A stretch of DNA of 64,000 nt. Origin: Xestospongia bergquistia. Its lineage: Eukaryota; Porifera; Demospongiae; Haplosclerida; Petrosiidae. Positions 14,196 to 28,300 of the stretch are shown piece after piece. A program made the translations under genes and the position numbers. The notes under the pieces are model-generated. The model saw only the letters and a program-made list of their open reading frames with translations. It did no database searches and was not told the DNA's origin. The stretch lies in contig OZ014424.1 of assembly GCA_963965975.1 (NCBI GenBank), positions 1,612,001 through 1,676,000 of the forward strand, given 5' to 3'. The first letter of the stretch is position 1. Every line of letters starts with the position of its first letter.

Positions 14196-17100
14196 GTATA
14201 TTACTGATATGTTGTTTGTTTGTTGAATTGAGTGTTTTTATATCTATCCTTTTAGAAATCTATTTCTGAGATGAGTGAATTCCAGTTGTTAGTCTTGTCT
14301 GTCTTGGAAAAGGTAATGTACTATTCAGTAGTGACTAGTGATTATAGTAATCCTTCTCTTTAGGAGTTGATCCCAGAGTCACGTAATCTTCAAGCTCCTA
14401 TTAAGGACTCCATCAAACCTATTTTAGATGACACCATTAGTTTATTAAGCTATGATGCTAGCTGGTTGGAAGAAGTTACTGCTCACCACAAGTTTGCATT
14501 TGGTGTTGTATCTGTGTGCTGTAACTTGATTCCTGTTGCTAAGAGACTGGACTGGACTTTGTCTTACAACCAAGTTGTTGAGAAATTAGGGTCTATATAT
14601 TCTTGCTATTGCAAAGCTAAAGGTCATTATATTTTCTATTGTGTGATGTATTGTACATGGAATATGTCTTGATATTTTACAACAGTAAGAGTCATAGTTA
14701 CTACAGCTACTCTCTTTATCTTTAGGTTTAGCTGGTGAAGACTGCTGGCTACGGACTGTCCCTGATGACATCTTAGCATGTTCTTGTGATGACATACTGA
14801 CCTATTTCAAATGGATTGTTGACATACAGCAAATATTAGCTGACTGGAAAAGAGAGTTCTCTGAGAAGACCCTTAATTATGACAGTATTCAGCATTATAA
14901 TCATATCTATAGCAACCTTGATAACATAGGAGCAGCTCTTTGTGCTCCATTTCTTGTTGCTGATCCCGAAGTTGCTGAAGGAGGACATTCTGAGTATTTA
15001 AAACTATTTGAAAGACTCAACTGTCATTTGATTAAATATATTTCTGGCCACCCTGAGGCTTCATGGTAAGTGTATACAATATTAACAATGATGTCATTTC
15101 AGGATTTTTTCCCACAGGCTCCTTTTGCCTAGCTTACTAACAGAGTATGGGATTGAAATCCCAGAGAAAATTGCTGTTCCTCTTTCACAACAAGTTGTGT
15201 TTCCTGGAGAGAAGACTGATGGTTATTTAGCTGTCACATTCAGTGAAATGTCTCCCTCATTTACTGGAGCTTTTTGTCCAGGTCATGATGTTTCATTGAA
15301 AATTGCAAGTACTGTCACTCTTTGCCAACTATTCAAACTTGTGCATGACTTAGACGAGCTTCTATCTCCTATCCAAGAGAACTTGGATCTTCTTATATAT
15401 TTTTTTCTTCACAAGAGTGCTATATTTGATACTTACCTTCAATATCAGTTAAGAAAGCACAGTGGTCAAAGCCAGGAATCTCCTCCATCAATGCAAGCTG
15501 CTGTCTCTTGTGTTCATACAATGTCTGGTTCCTTCTTAAACAGCAGTTGTGAACTGTTCAAAGGTTTAAGTATGAATATTTTAGCAAAAGCTCTCGAGGA
15601 AACAAAAGAACTAGTTGTCAAACTTGTTGAGGGTACTGCTCAGTATTGTGATGTTACAGCTGGTGGTAACTTACTACTTGAGAAGATGGATATTGTTGTT
15701 GAGTTTAAAGTACTTGTTGATTATGCCCAATACTTGAATCACATAAGTGATGTCACTCTTTGTCAACTGTTCAATCTTCTGAATGACTTATATGAGCTTT
15801 TATCTCCTATACAAGAGAATTTGTTGAGTATGAACATTCCTGCATTGTTTGCTATAGAGTCTAGTAAAAATAACCATGCTGCTCAAGTTCCTCTATATCT
15901 TAAAACAATGCTGAGAGAGTATATTCAGAGAAAAAGAATTGCTAACTCAGTCATTGATTATTTCACAGCTAAATGGGTAAGTATACATATACTAGACTTG
16001 TACATTGTTATATTTTGAACTGCTAATCCTTTTAGAAATCTATTTCTGAAATGAGTGAATTCCAATTGTTAGTCTTATCTATCTTGGAAAAGGTAATGCA
16101 CTGTTCTGTAGTGATTATATTGATCTTTCTCTTTAGGAGTTGATCTCAGAGCCCTGTATTCAAACTCCTATTAAGGACTCCATCAAACCTATTTTAGATG
16201 AGACAATAAATTTGTTAAGTTATGATGCTAGTTGGTTGGAAGAACTTAATCCTCATCAGAAATTTGCATTTCATTTTGTATCTATGTGCTGTTCCTCAAT
16301 TCCTTTGACTAAGAGACTGGACTGGATGTTGTCTTATAGTCAAGTTGTTGAGAAATTAGGATCTATTTTCTTATCGTATTGCAAAGACAATGGTCATTAT
16401 TTTTGTTGCATGAGAATTATATCATGGCACCTTTAAATGTGCATGATTGATGCTTGATATAGTGTGTATATGTAAACAATGTACTGCACACATATATGTA
16501 GTAAAACTGTAACATTTCCGGTATTATTTTTATTTTAGATTTAACAAATGAAGATTGTTGGCTGCAGGCTATTCCTGATGATGTTATAGCATGTTCTTGT
16601 GAGGACATGGAAGTCTACTTTCAGTGGATTGTTGACGTACAGAAAATATTAGCTGACTGGAAAAGAGAGTTTTCTGAGAAGACCCTTAACTATGACAGTA
16701 TTCAGCATTATTATCACTACTATATCAACCTTTATATCATAGGAGGAGCTCTTTGTACCCCATTTCTTGTTGCTGATCCTGATGTTGCTGAAGGAGGGCA
16801 CTCTGAGTATTTGAAACTATTTGAAAGACTCAACTGTCATTTGATTAAATACATTTCTGGCCAGCCTGAGGCTTCATGGTAAGTGCATGGTACAACTTTT
16901 CAGGAAGTATTTTTTCTCTTTTTATAGGCTTTTTTTGCCCAATTTGCTAATGGAGTATGGGATTGAAATTCCTGAGAAAATTGCTGTGCCTCTTTTGCAG
17001 CAACTTGTTTTTCCTGTAGAGAATATCGAGGGTTATTCAACAGTCACTGTGAGTGATATTCCTTCCTCACTTACCGGAGTGTTTTGTCCAAATCATGATG

Positions 17101-19355
17101 TTTCATTGAAACTCGCAAGTAATGTCACTCTTTGTCAACTGTCCAAATTAGTGGATTACCTAGATGACCTTCTTTCTCCTATCCAAGAGAACTTAGATCT
17201 TTTTATCTATTTTTTTCTTCACAAGAGTGCTATATTTCATACTTACTTTCAATATCAGTTAAGAAAGCACAATGGTCAAATTGAAGAATATCCTCTTTCA
17301 ATACAAGCTACTGTCTCTCGTGTTCGTATAATGTCTTGTGTCTTCTTAGATAATATGGGAAGAAACAGTGAACCATTCAAAGGTATATCATGGAAATGTT
17401 TAGCTGAAGCTCTTAAGGAAACAAAAGGACTACTTTTCAAACTTGTTGAGGGTACTGCTCAGTGTAGTGATGTTACAGCTGGTGGTAACTTACCACTTGA
17501 GAAGATGGATCTTGATATTGAGTTTAAAGTACTTGCTGATTACATTGAGTACTTACATAGTGGTAATAAAAACTATACTGGTCTGCATGATATTCAATGT
17601 ATGCTTGAGCTGTTCCAATGTATTCTGAATGTATATAGTGTGTGTGAACAGTACCACATGAAGGGATGTCTACAAGATGCTCGTCTACAAGAGATCAAAG
17701 CAATAGCTGATGATTTGCAGCAAGTGACTTGCCATGACCAACTTACACCAAAAGAGGCTATTGAAAAGGTTGAAAAAATATTACCAGCTCTTTTTTTGAA
17801 GAAGCAAGTGCTTAGTTACAATTGTCAATGTATGAAACTGTTTTCAGCAGTTGCTGATAGTGCTATTTTTTATCAGTTCATCAAAGACAAACAATTCTAT
17901 GGTGATGCAGGCCAGGAGGTGTTCCTACAGCAGTATGAATTTATAACAGCTCAGCTTCAACACGAGGACTATAATGAAGTGGTCTTGAATCACCTTCTTA
18001 TAGCATTTAAAGTTATTAGCCCATTCCTGGATGATGAACAGGATTTTGAAAGTCTTATGTCACAGGTAAATGAGTTGAGTATCACCACTGGTTGCCAGGA
18101 ACTACAGACTGTGAATAAAAACATCCATTTGGTACGACTATGGTTTTCTAGAGCTGAAAAGGATACTCTGGAGATGGTACCTGCTGAACTTGAGGCTATC
18201 TTGGGTAGTGGAGAATATCAGTTTATTTTTGGTAATACTTCTGATGGTGTCAAGGCTCAATTGTTCTTGAAGTATCAACCACCATCTGTTCTTCAGGCTA
18301 TTACTCCTATACGACCTTCACAGCCGCAAACTGACGTGTTACCAGATGAACGTTTGACAAGTCATCGTGATTCCTTTGATAATCCATCACGAGCTGCTCA
18401 TTTTCCTGGTGTTCATCGAGATAGCACTTCATCACCTCCTCCACCTCTTCGCATTCAGCGGTGGAATAGTGACCAAATTCGAGATTTTGAACAGCGCATT
18501 GGTTTCTTAGATCCAGAGCAAGATTTGAGTCTAAATATTAACAAATTCCTCATGTTCAACCAAAATGCCTACAAACTTCTTGAGCTTTATCAACGTCTTA
18601 GAGACCTTGGTCATCCTTTCTACACAGAATTAGAACCACAAAGAAAACTGACTAAACAAGACCAACCAAAGGTATATAGTAATATTTACTGGTGTCATGC
18701 TTGTTATCCATCAAAAGTGATTCTTGTTGATTATAATTGCCATTTGTGTCTGTTTCAGGAAGCTGCTGTTCCTTTTAGAGTATTACCATGCTCACTTAGT
18801 GAAAATGATGTCAAACAAAAGGTATTTATTAATTCATGCACGGATAATTCTATATATCTAAAAACATAATTGTGTGTTTACTGTTTTTCCTACACTATCT
18901 TCTTGACTAATTTTTGCTTTTTTGTCGCATTGTTAAGGTGGAAGAGGCAGAGGAAGAACTTAAAATATGGAGTCTGGATGTTGCTGATTTACATAAACAA
19001 TATGAGACGTTGCTGTTCTTCAGTATCCCTAAATTACGTCATGTTCATAAGAAATTAGTTGATGGTCATATGGATAATATAGTAGCAGAAATTAGCTTCT
19101 TGTTCAAAAACAATATTATTGTCAGAGAGAAGCTAAAGGCGACTGTTAAGGTAAAAAAGAAACTGTCATAACATTTATTCCTTACTATTGTCAGCATGCA
19201 AAAGTATGAGGACTTAAAATGTTACTACAAAAGACTTTTACATGTTTGATTTCACATTTGTGACACACCCATTATATATTTAAAGAATTGTAGGAATTTT
19301 AAAATTTAATGTTTTTATTCTAAGTATGTACATGTAGAATCTACCAACACACATG

Positions 19356-19393
<38 letters not shown>

Positions 19394-22300
19394 TAGTTAA
19401 TTCTTCCTCAAATTAAGGTACAGGTTGAGTCATGTTCTGCTCCAATGATAGTAGTTGGTTCATTTTTACACCAACTCTTTGTTGATCATGATTTGTCTCG
19501 CTTTGCTTTACAACCTCGCCATCCTTATCGCCAACTGCAGCGTACACTGTCTTCTCGATCTTCTACTGTGCTTCACTCTTGCCATGGACTTTCTCGTGTC
19601 CAGTTAATGTCTTTACTTATTAACTGTTATAATGGAGTCCCTGGTTCATTCCAACTCATTAGATGCAAACCTTCCACTTCAGAAGATGAACTGATGCTAT
19701 TTTTGAATAGGGCTGTTCAGTATTCTTTCCAGTATATGGTGGTGGGTGTGGAGCTGTTATCATATCAGTTACAAGAGGTTAGTAATAACATCTGGTACTG
19801 TTGGTACAAATACTTCAGGAATCAGATTGTTATTTTATTTTAATGAAATTTCTCTTTATTAGTTATTGCTGCAGTTTCAATTTAATGTTCGTCCTGCTGT
19901 GTTAACTAATGGAGGAGAGGGAGCTACCCTGCACTTTATTGAAACAGGTCCAACTATCTTGAGAGAAATACCTTTGATTATGGTGAAAGATCACAAGGTT
20001 AGATATTGCAATTGATATGCATAAAATAAAAAAGGAAGTACAGGTTACATATCTGGTTTATTTATTCCATATTTGAAAGTTGATTGTTGTTGAAGAACTG
20101 AGTAAACTTTCAAATATGGTAAAAAATATCATTTTTGGAAGTATAAGAATCATTTTGAACTTTTGTCTTAGACTTCACCATCTCCTAAAATAATCTTACA
20201 TGTCCTATCTCATAGGATGGTTTAGCATTAAATTATGAACGAGCTAAGAAGATATGTCGTCAAGGACTAATGGCTTTTGAAGATTTCCAATGCATTACTC
20301 TTGTTTATGGACACGCTGGTGAGTTAGTGATTAGAATTTATGTGCATATATGATTTACACTAGGTGATGGCAAATCTCATCTAATAAAGTCTCGTCTGCG
20401 CAATCAACTGTCTCATATGGTGCTTCATATTCCAATCAATGAAGCTTTCACTCCATTGTCTGCTATCAAGAAACTACAGAACTTACCTATGGATACTAGA
20501 GGCTGTTGTATATACTTTAACTTCACTGTTTTACCTCCCTCAGTGAGTACTGTTTTTGTTTGTATTGATATGAGCTCCTCCTTCTCTTTAGAGTGCTAAA
20601 AGCCACCAAAAAGAAAAGAAGCTTTATGACAAACTGATGGAAGTGGTGAACTGGTTTTTCTTTGATCTTTTAATTCTTGGTTATGTTGAAGACCCAACTA
20701 GTGGTGAATCCTTTAGGTTACCTGGAGGTCTATCATTGGGAATCTTTATTGAAGTAAGACAAAGCACTGCATGGTAAGAATATATGTCCGAGGTTTATAA
20801 TGAATTATTTAACTTATTATATTTTTTTGATCACATCAAAAAGGCACTGTTGAACTATATTTTAAGTTATTGACTTTACTATATGAAACTTCATATAGCA
20901 CAAGTCAACAATTAAGTACTGGTCAACAAACTCTATAATAAAATTGAAGAATAACAAATTAATAAACTACATAGCTGACAATTTCCATCTTTATCAATCT
21001 AGTATCAACTATTATCTCATAAACAAAAAAAAAGAGGACGACAGATTGACAGGCATATTGTTTCATTTAGAACTGACATTGTTAGATTTTGATGCCTTTT
21101 TTTGATTTTTTTTAACTATGAGTCTAGTTAGTACTTTGATGCACACATGCAAAACAATAACAGTTAAAGCACTTTATACTTATCTTACATGGTCATATGT
21201 AAGTGCTTTAACTAGTTATAGATAAATCAGTTAGTGATTCCACCAATCAGGAAATAAGTAGACATAACTCTTGTAGTAGTAATATTATATGTTAGTGCTC
21301 TTCATTTTCTGAGTCTCATTAAAACAAGGATTTTGCCTTTTCCATTTTATACTTCATTTTCAAGGATGGTCTAATCTTGGTTTCCAAATGTAGTGCCCTT
21401 GTCAAAGATTGCAAGTTGATTAAATAGGATGTTTTATCTTAGAATGGGTGACAAAGGTCTAAAAGTCAATAAATGTAGCATTAGGTCTTTAAGGGATAAA
21501 TATATTAAAAACAGCGTAAATCTTTATCACACCATCATACTGGCAGTAACTGTGTTGCTGGCAAATGGTACACTTGACAAAATAATTAACATTGATAAAT
21601 GTCTTTTCTAACTATTTTCAGCTTGGTTAAGTCTCTACTTCAAGACTACTTAATTATATTACTAGTTACATAATAATGTTAAATTTCACAAGAAAAACTC
21701 ACAAAAAACATGGTAAAAAAACAAAGAAAAAATTTGAAAATCATTTTAATTTTTAAATATTCCATTGAATAGAGCTCAAAGAGCTAAACAGATACCTATT
21801 TGCATATATTTACAGCTATAACAATCAAGATTTTTACAATTTAAAACACTGTTTTATAGGTTCCTTCAGGTGGTTTTGATATGAGTCCATCTGAAAGTTT
21901 AACAATTTTCTTAGAGAATGTTCCTGCATTAGGTCTTGTTGCAAACAAAGAGTATGTAGAGCCAAGACGTCCTTATGTTGTTGATAATGATGTCGAATTG
22001 ATTTGTAAATATTTGAAAGCTTATGAGATTGGTTGCAAGAAAGGCATCGATAAACTCTACAAAGGAGGTAAGTTAATACGATTGTTGTTCAATAAATGGA
22101 AAATGTTATGGTTTATAGCCATAGACTTATTTTTGTTCTTTAGGTTTTCGTAAAGGCAAAGAGACTCCAATGATTAAGTTTAGTAAGGGTCCAGTCCTAG
22201 AAGTTGAGGAATGCCATTATCTTTTGGACAAATACACTCCAGCTCACATGAAGTGCAATAAGACAACCCAGAAATTGTTTGTCAAGTAAGTATTTGTATC

Positions 22301-25300
22301 ATTAAATAAATGGATGAATGGATTGACTACATATCTTATAGATGCATGGATAAGGAAATAATTTATAAGACTAATAAGAACTACAATGTTATCATAAAGT
22401 GATGTATTTGTAAATATGTGTAATTATGTATGGAAAAAATATAAATGAACTATTCCTTAGTTACATGAAACGTTGTTGTTATTTCCTGGATAATCTTCCT
22501 GACTATAAATACAACACTGGAGGAAGTCAAAAAATCCCAAATATTGAGGGCAAGAAAGTGGCTAATAATGCATACCAGCTTGGTTTTACATTAATGAGTG
22601 GATTTTTAAAGGAAGTTGAACGTTTTTGTAATCCTGATTTTCAAGCAGACTGGTCTAAGAATCTTCATCTGCAGGTATTGTGAGATATACAGAGTATACT
22701 TATCCAATAATTATTGTCATCTGTAGTTAATTTATGGTACAGTGGATGGTCAAACTAGTATTAGTCTCACTTCTCCAAGTGAAACTCTTCCAAAAGCTAG
22801 AGTAATTGGCATTCCCTCACAATCTCACTCATTGATGTAAGTTTCAATTGACATTTTCATGCTTTTCATGACAATTTCATGTATGCTTGTACTTTTTATA
22901 TATTTTCTGGTTTCTGCAGTAACAATTATTAAACATGTGCATTCATAATGATAATTAATTAAGACCTCTAATTACTATGTAAGGTCAATAATAGATATTG
23001 AATCATTGTTGCGCAGTCTTGATCTTTATATGATCAAAATATCTCACTAAACTAAACACCAAAAGGGACCAAGTTTTAAAACTACCCAAATTATTGTATT
23101 GAAAACTGACTTAATTACCATGAAAGAGTCAGTTGATATATTTTATCAAGTCTCTTGGGAACATTGAGCAAACCAATTAGGAGCATCTCTTCCTCAAATT
23201 GTCATATCTGCAAAGAGAATACTACTCAGAAATTTTTATGATGTTTAATTACCAATTTTGTTGTTTGATAATAATTGGCCTAATAAATTCAATAAAATCA
23301 TTTACAGACATAATTGTAAGGTCAGACCATTATGAAGAATGTAAACACAGTATAGTAGATCAGCTACAACTTCATACACTATTATAAAAGACAAGCATTG
23401 CAAGATCTTGCTTCAGTGATGTACTGTATACATAGCTATTTATTTTTCTGCCAAATTGACAACAAACCATTCCAGCCATCCCTACACTACTTATGTATTT
23501 GAATGCAGTTTTTACTGAACCTCTATTAGCTGTTATTTCTATTTACTTTTTTAAAATTTATATCAACAGTGTGTGTTTTTGAAAAATAATTAATGTAGAA
23601 GAGTAAAGTTAACATTCCATAACAATTTTTTAGGGAGATGCACTCTAGAGAACAGTTAGATGACTATTTATCTCGTGCTCTCACTGTACCATTGGATGAT
23701 AATGGACGTTTAAGAATCATTGATGAATCAACCTATGTTCTCACTCTTGACTACACACTAAAGATGTTGAATATTCATGAGCGCTGTGAGTGTGGTATGC
23801 CCATTATAGTAGAGGGAGAGACTGGTGTTGGAAAAACTGCACTAATAGAAGTTCTCTCAAAACTTTGGAACTATGCCCATTTGACTGTCTGGCATAAAAC
23901 TTGTGATAATATTCTGAAGTTCATGCAAAGGAAGATCAATGGTTAGTGAATGTGTCATAGTGTATTAAACAACCTAAACAAGCAAAAACGTTTTTTGAAC
24001 ATCCATCACATCTAAAGAGGCAACAAAAAACAATTTAACTAAAACCAAAGCAGGAATGACAGGAGGAATATTTTGTGAATTTCATGGACACAGCCTTTTG
24101 CCAAAAAAATTGTCAAATACCTGTTTAACAGGCATGGTATGTGTATAGCTATGTAGATCGAAAAAAATTTGCAATGCTTCTATAATTATGGTGATAAACA
24201 AGCATTATGCTATCGATTAGTGGCTACCATTTGCCATGTTCATATTGCCATTTCTACTTTGGTCTCGCTTGAGTTGTTTTACCCTTTATCCCTAAATGTG
24301 ATGATTTTTTAGAAATTTTTTTGTACTTGCAGTCATTCTGAATTGCTTACAATCACTAAACATTCCTACACTATGATATAGTAGTATAGAATGAATTAAT
24401 AATCCTTGCATAAATAAGTCATTTTCAGATATATGCAAAAGCTCTAAATAAAGGACATGAGGCTAACATGCCACCCTTGGTTTAATAATGTTCTTGTCCC
24501 TAGCCCCACATTTACCAATGCCAAAATTCAGACATTCTGCTCAACCTTAAAATATGGCAACCTGGAATTTAGAATAGAAATCCTAGAGCCACAGCAACCA
24601 TAACTCAGTTTAAATGTGGTTGATTATATTAGTAAAATCTTTAGGCTTCTTTCTTTTCAGGCTATTAATTTTTAGCAGTATCATGAATCATCAACAGATG
24701 ATAAGGCTACCCAGATTTCCTTAGAAAGTGTACCTTGTGATTATAAATCAATTGCATACTTAGTTATGCTATTCACAAAAGTTATTATATGTGCTAATTA
24801 TATAATGAATTTGTTAAGTTTCTTTACTCATAAAATGAGTGCAATAGAAAGGTACCTTCTATGTTTTAAAAATAGAAATTGGTTGCCCAGAATTGCAATT
24901 CTGTAGTGGAAAAAATGCCATTGCATTATATATTTAATATATATGATTAAAATATGATGCTTTTAAATAAGTGTTAAAGTTTAGCTTAGTTTACCTTAAT
25001 ATTATCAAGTTTTTTCAAAGTTTATAAGACTTGCTATTTGTTATAAAATATTGTTAAAGGAGATCTGGGAACTAGTTAAACAGCCAAATTTGACTTAGAA
25101 ATGAGAACTTCTAATTATTTGAAAGGACCTTTGCTGTGTTTCTCTCTCCAGATCTGACAGTCGATATTTCCTTCCCATTGTCATCCATTTGACTTAGCAT
25201 TGCTGCAATTCTTCTATTTGAGCCTTCCAACTGTAGGATCATTTGCTTGCTATGATTAGGAGGACTTTGTAGCACTGACTCCGAGCATAATACTTCCTTC

Positions 25301-28300
25301 AGCTTATTAATGATCTTTCACACTTGTTTGTCTATAAATAATATTCAACACCATCTTCTTAGTTAAATCAGACAGTGGGATAAAAACACTTGCAAGTTTG
25401 CAACGATAATATACTACCTAGTAGGTACTGGATTATACTTCATTGCTTGTACTTTGGTTAGTTGCAACTATCCTCCACCAGTTATGACATCTCTTTTCTC
25501 TTTCTTGACTTATAATATAGTTGTCTATCCTCATTGCCACCTCTTTTGATTGAAGATAGCTTTCTCTCTCATATCCACAATTGCAAATTTTATTTGCTCT
25601 TGTACTCCATTTCTGCTAATGTTTCTGCACCTTCTTTAGCTCCATCTGTCCACTTACTAAACAGATCAGTGATGTGGAAACTTAGAGAAAAGATATTACA
25701 GTAACTGTTAACTACAGTGTAGCATATAAAATTCAAAGTGCATTAATTTTCAGTGTTTACTCTGGCATTGCATGAAAAATATATGCCAATAACATGTTAC
25801 TGCAATGTGTATGAAATTGGCATGATCTATAATTTTAGGTAAATTGCATTACGTGATCAAAGATTGTGATGTAAACATAAATCTTAAGTGTGACAATTCA
25901 TTTTACATTAAATTAAATACCATTTTGAAGTAAATTTTCAATACTTTTAACTAATGGGCTACATAGTATTCTGCACAGCAAGTATTAAACTAGTGTATGC
26001 ATAATTTAGGGATGCACCCTAGTTATTTAGGATGTAATTATGTGTTTCTTTTCCCTAAATTAGATATATTGGAACAGTCCCCTAGCCATGAAGCTGCTTG
26101 TCTTGAAGTTATTAGTAACCTCTCTTTAGGGGAAGGGTTCACTGAAGTAGATCTTCAAATGATCACTGAGTTACCAGACTCATGCAGTCCATCAGTTCAA
26201 TTTCACTCGATTATCTTAAAGAAGATATTAAAACTCAAAGATGATCCTGTACTTGCTTTACTAGAGCAGCCAGAAACTGAGTCTAAGAAAAGTTTTAATT
26301 TCTTGTTTCGTGCAGCAGAATATCACGATAATGCCAAGGTTTGTATTTCTGATGATAGCACAAAAATTAAGCATGAATTCTGCCTAAACCTATCACTATA
26401 GTGTGATAATATGTGTTAAGATTATATTTAGACTGGAAACCTTGTTGAGAGAATGTTCAATAGCCCTCGCAATGACACTTTAGTTTTATTGTCGTACTAT
26501 CTCTGTGTAGAAAGTGGTCTAAAATAAATCCATGTGTTGTTTTTCCATATATATTTATTTCTATGACATGATGTCATCAGGTAGGCAAAAGTACTGTTTA
26601 TGTAGGGATGACACATAGTTCTTTCTTCTTCTTTGATTTAATCCACAATAACTATAGATGGCTTTTAGAGCTTTTTTACATAGGATTTTCAAGTTATGCT
26701 CTTTTGAAAGTTATATCAAATGCTTTAATGAATGAAATTAATGATTTTACAAAGCTTGATAGTAACTTCTTCTGGAAATACCATTTTATTTCCATTAAAT
26801 TAATTTAAAACTTTGCAATTTTCTTTGTGAGAAAATAAATAATAGAGAAGTCATTAAAATACCAGTTTTCTTTTCTATCATGAAGCTTTTTATAAGTTAA
26901 CTCATTTTGACTGCCTTCTTGAGTAACGATTCAATTTTTTCATTAAGGAAATCAGATTAGTTTTGTCATCTATCATTAAACGCATATACTTATAGTACTT
27001 ATGTCAGTTAAATTAGATATTTGTAGCTTAATTGCATATCCATTTATAAATTATGCTTTCTGATACATATGTTTATCATATATCATACACTTTTATTCCA
27101 TTTGAATATTACATATACACATACACACATAAAATTATACATAATTATATATTGTGTACTGTACACATTCATTATCAGTCTTATTGCCTAAATAGTCTGG
27201 CAGACTATGTATATACATACATATACATTCACATGATTATAATATTTTATATATTTTATTGACATGTAAACCCTAGCTAATCAATTACTTTAAGTATAAA
27301 TAACACAAAAAAGTAAATGAAAATTTCTAAAATAATGTAAAAACAACTCAAACAAATATAAGTAAGAGTAGCAATATGGATAAGCCTACATAGTGACTAC
27401 ACCACAAATAATTTAACACAATATTTGTATTTGAAAGCTGCATAGTTAATGCCATGTTGTGAAAACACTTACATGATGACTTAACAGCTCTCTACTTTTA
27501 GGATACTGTTTGTCTAAAAATTTGGCTACGACTGTTACAACAAATAGGTATTATGTCATTGGCATTGTGACTATTTGTAGGCAGGTCTATACTGTCACTC
27601 TTACTTAAAAATGTTTTATCCTCATCCTGACTTTTAATGATATTTTAGATTTTTTATTTACTTGTACATATTACTATTTGCTAGCAGTGACATATGCTTT
27701 TGCAGAAACATTCAGAAACAGTTTAAATGTCTTTTACCTCAAAATAGAAAGCATTATGTACAATACAAACAGCTCCATTAATACTAGCTTTTGAGCTACA
27801 AATTTGCAGCCATATTGCATTGGTAATTCAACTCATAATCAAAATTTTAGAAACCATCAGTCAACTCTATTTGAGCAGAGTATACTATTCTAGTGATCAC
27901 AATAGCAATGTCTTTCATTCCTTTCTAGACAACAGCTGAGCTGTTATATGCAGTATTGACTGCTAAAGTTAAGAATACTTTCCATAAATTAAATGTTCAT
28001 GCTGGTAAGAGATGATTTTCCTGTTTGAATATGTTAGTATTTTTTAATCTTCTAGCTCTTAAACCTTCTGATGTGATGGCTTTCTTTAAGGATATTTCTG
28101 ATCAGGCTTATAAAATCCTACACGCTTACAACAAGTGTGAAGATGCTAGCAGCAAGATGAAGGTCCCTTCTGTAACAGTATTTTTGGATGATATCAATAC
28201 TGCATCATGTTTGGGTCTCTTTAAGGAAATCATTGTAGACAAGACTATTGATGGCACTGTAAGTATTGTATTATATTTGTAGCTTTCCCTAAGGATGATT

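Larger units (their letters stand above)
13881..19997 (+). other. RNF213-like gene: duplicated stalk block and linker, exons 13-25
   Basis: Exons: 13881-14139, 14256-14312, 14364-14622, 14726-15065, 15118-15976, 16036-16092, 16137-16392, 16539-16878, 16928-18671, 18759-18821, 18938-19150, 19397-19777, 19863-19997. Exons 13-16 plus most of 17 are paralogous to the end of 17, 18-20 and the start of 21, so the protein carries two copies of a region of more than 500 residues. Landmarks occurring in both copies include KSISEMSEFQLLVLS, APIKDSIKPILD/TPIKDSIKPILD and EYGIEIPEKIAVPL. Exons 21-25 contain the helical stretch leading into the AAA core (LRHVHKKLVDG, then LMSLLINCYNG), matching the order in RNF213. 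Confidence 0.75.

Noticed and set aside
23942-26063. Possible decayed retroelement in intron 33, with a minus-strand reading of DLFSKWTDGAKEGAETL near 25600
   Set aside because: Only very short open stretches, many stops, and no recognisable reverse transcriptase or other domain.
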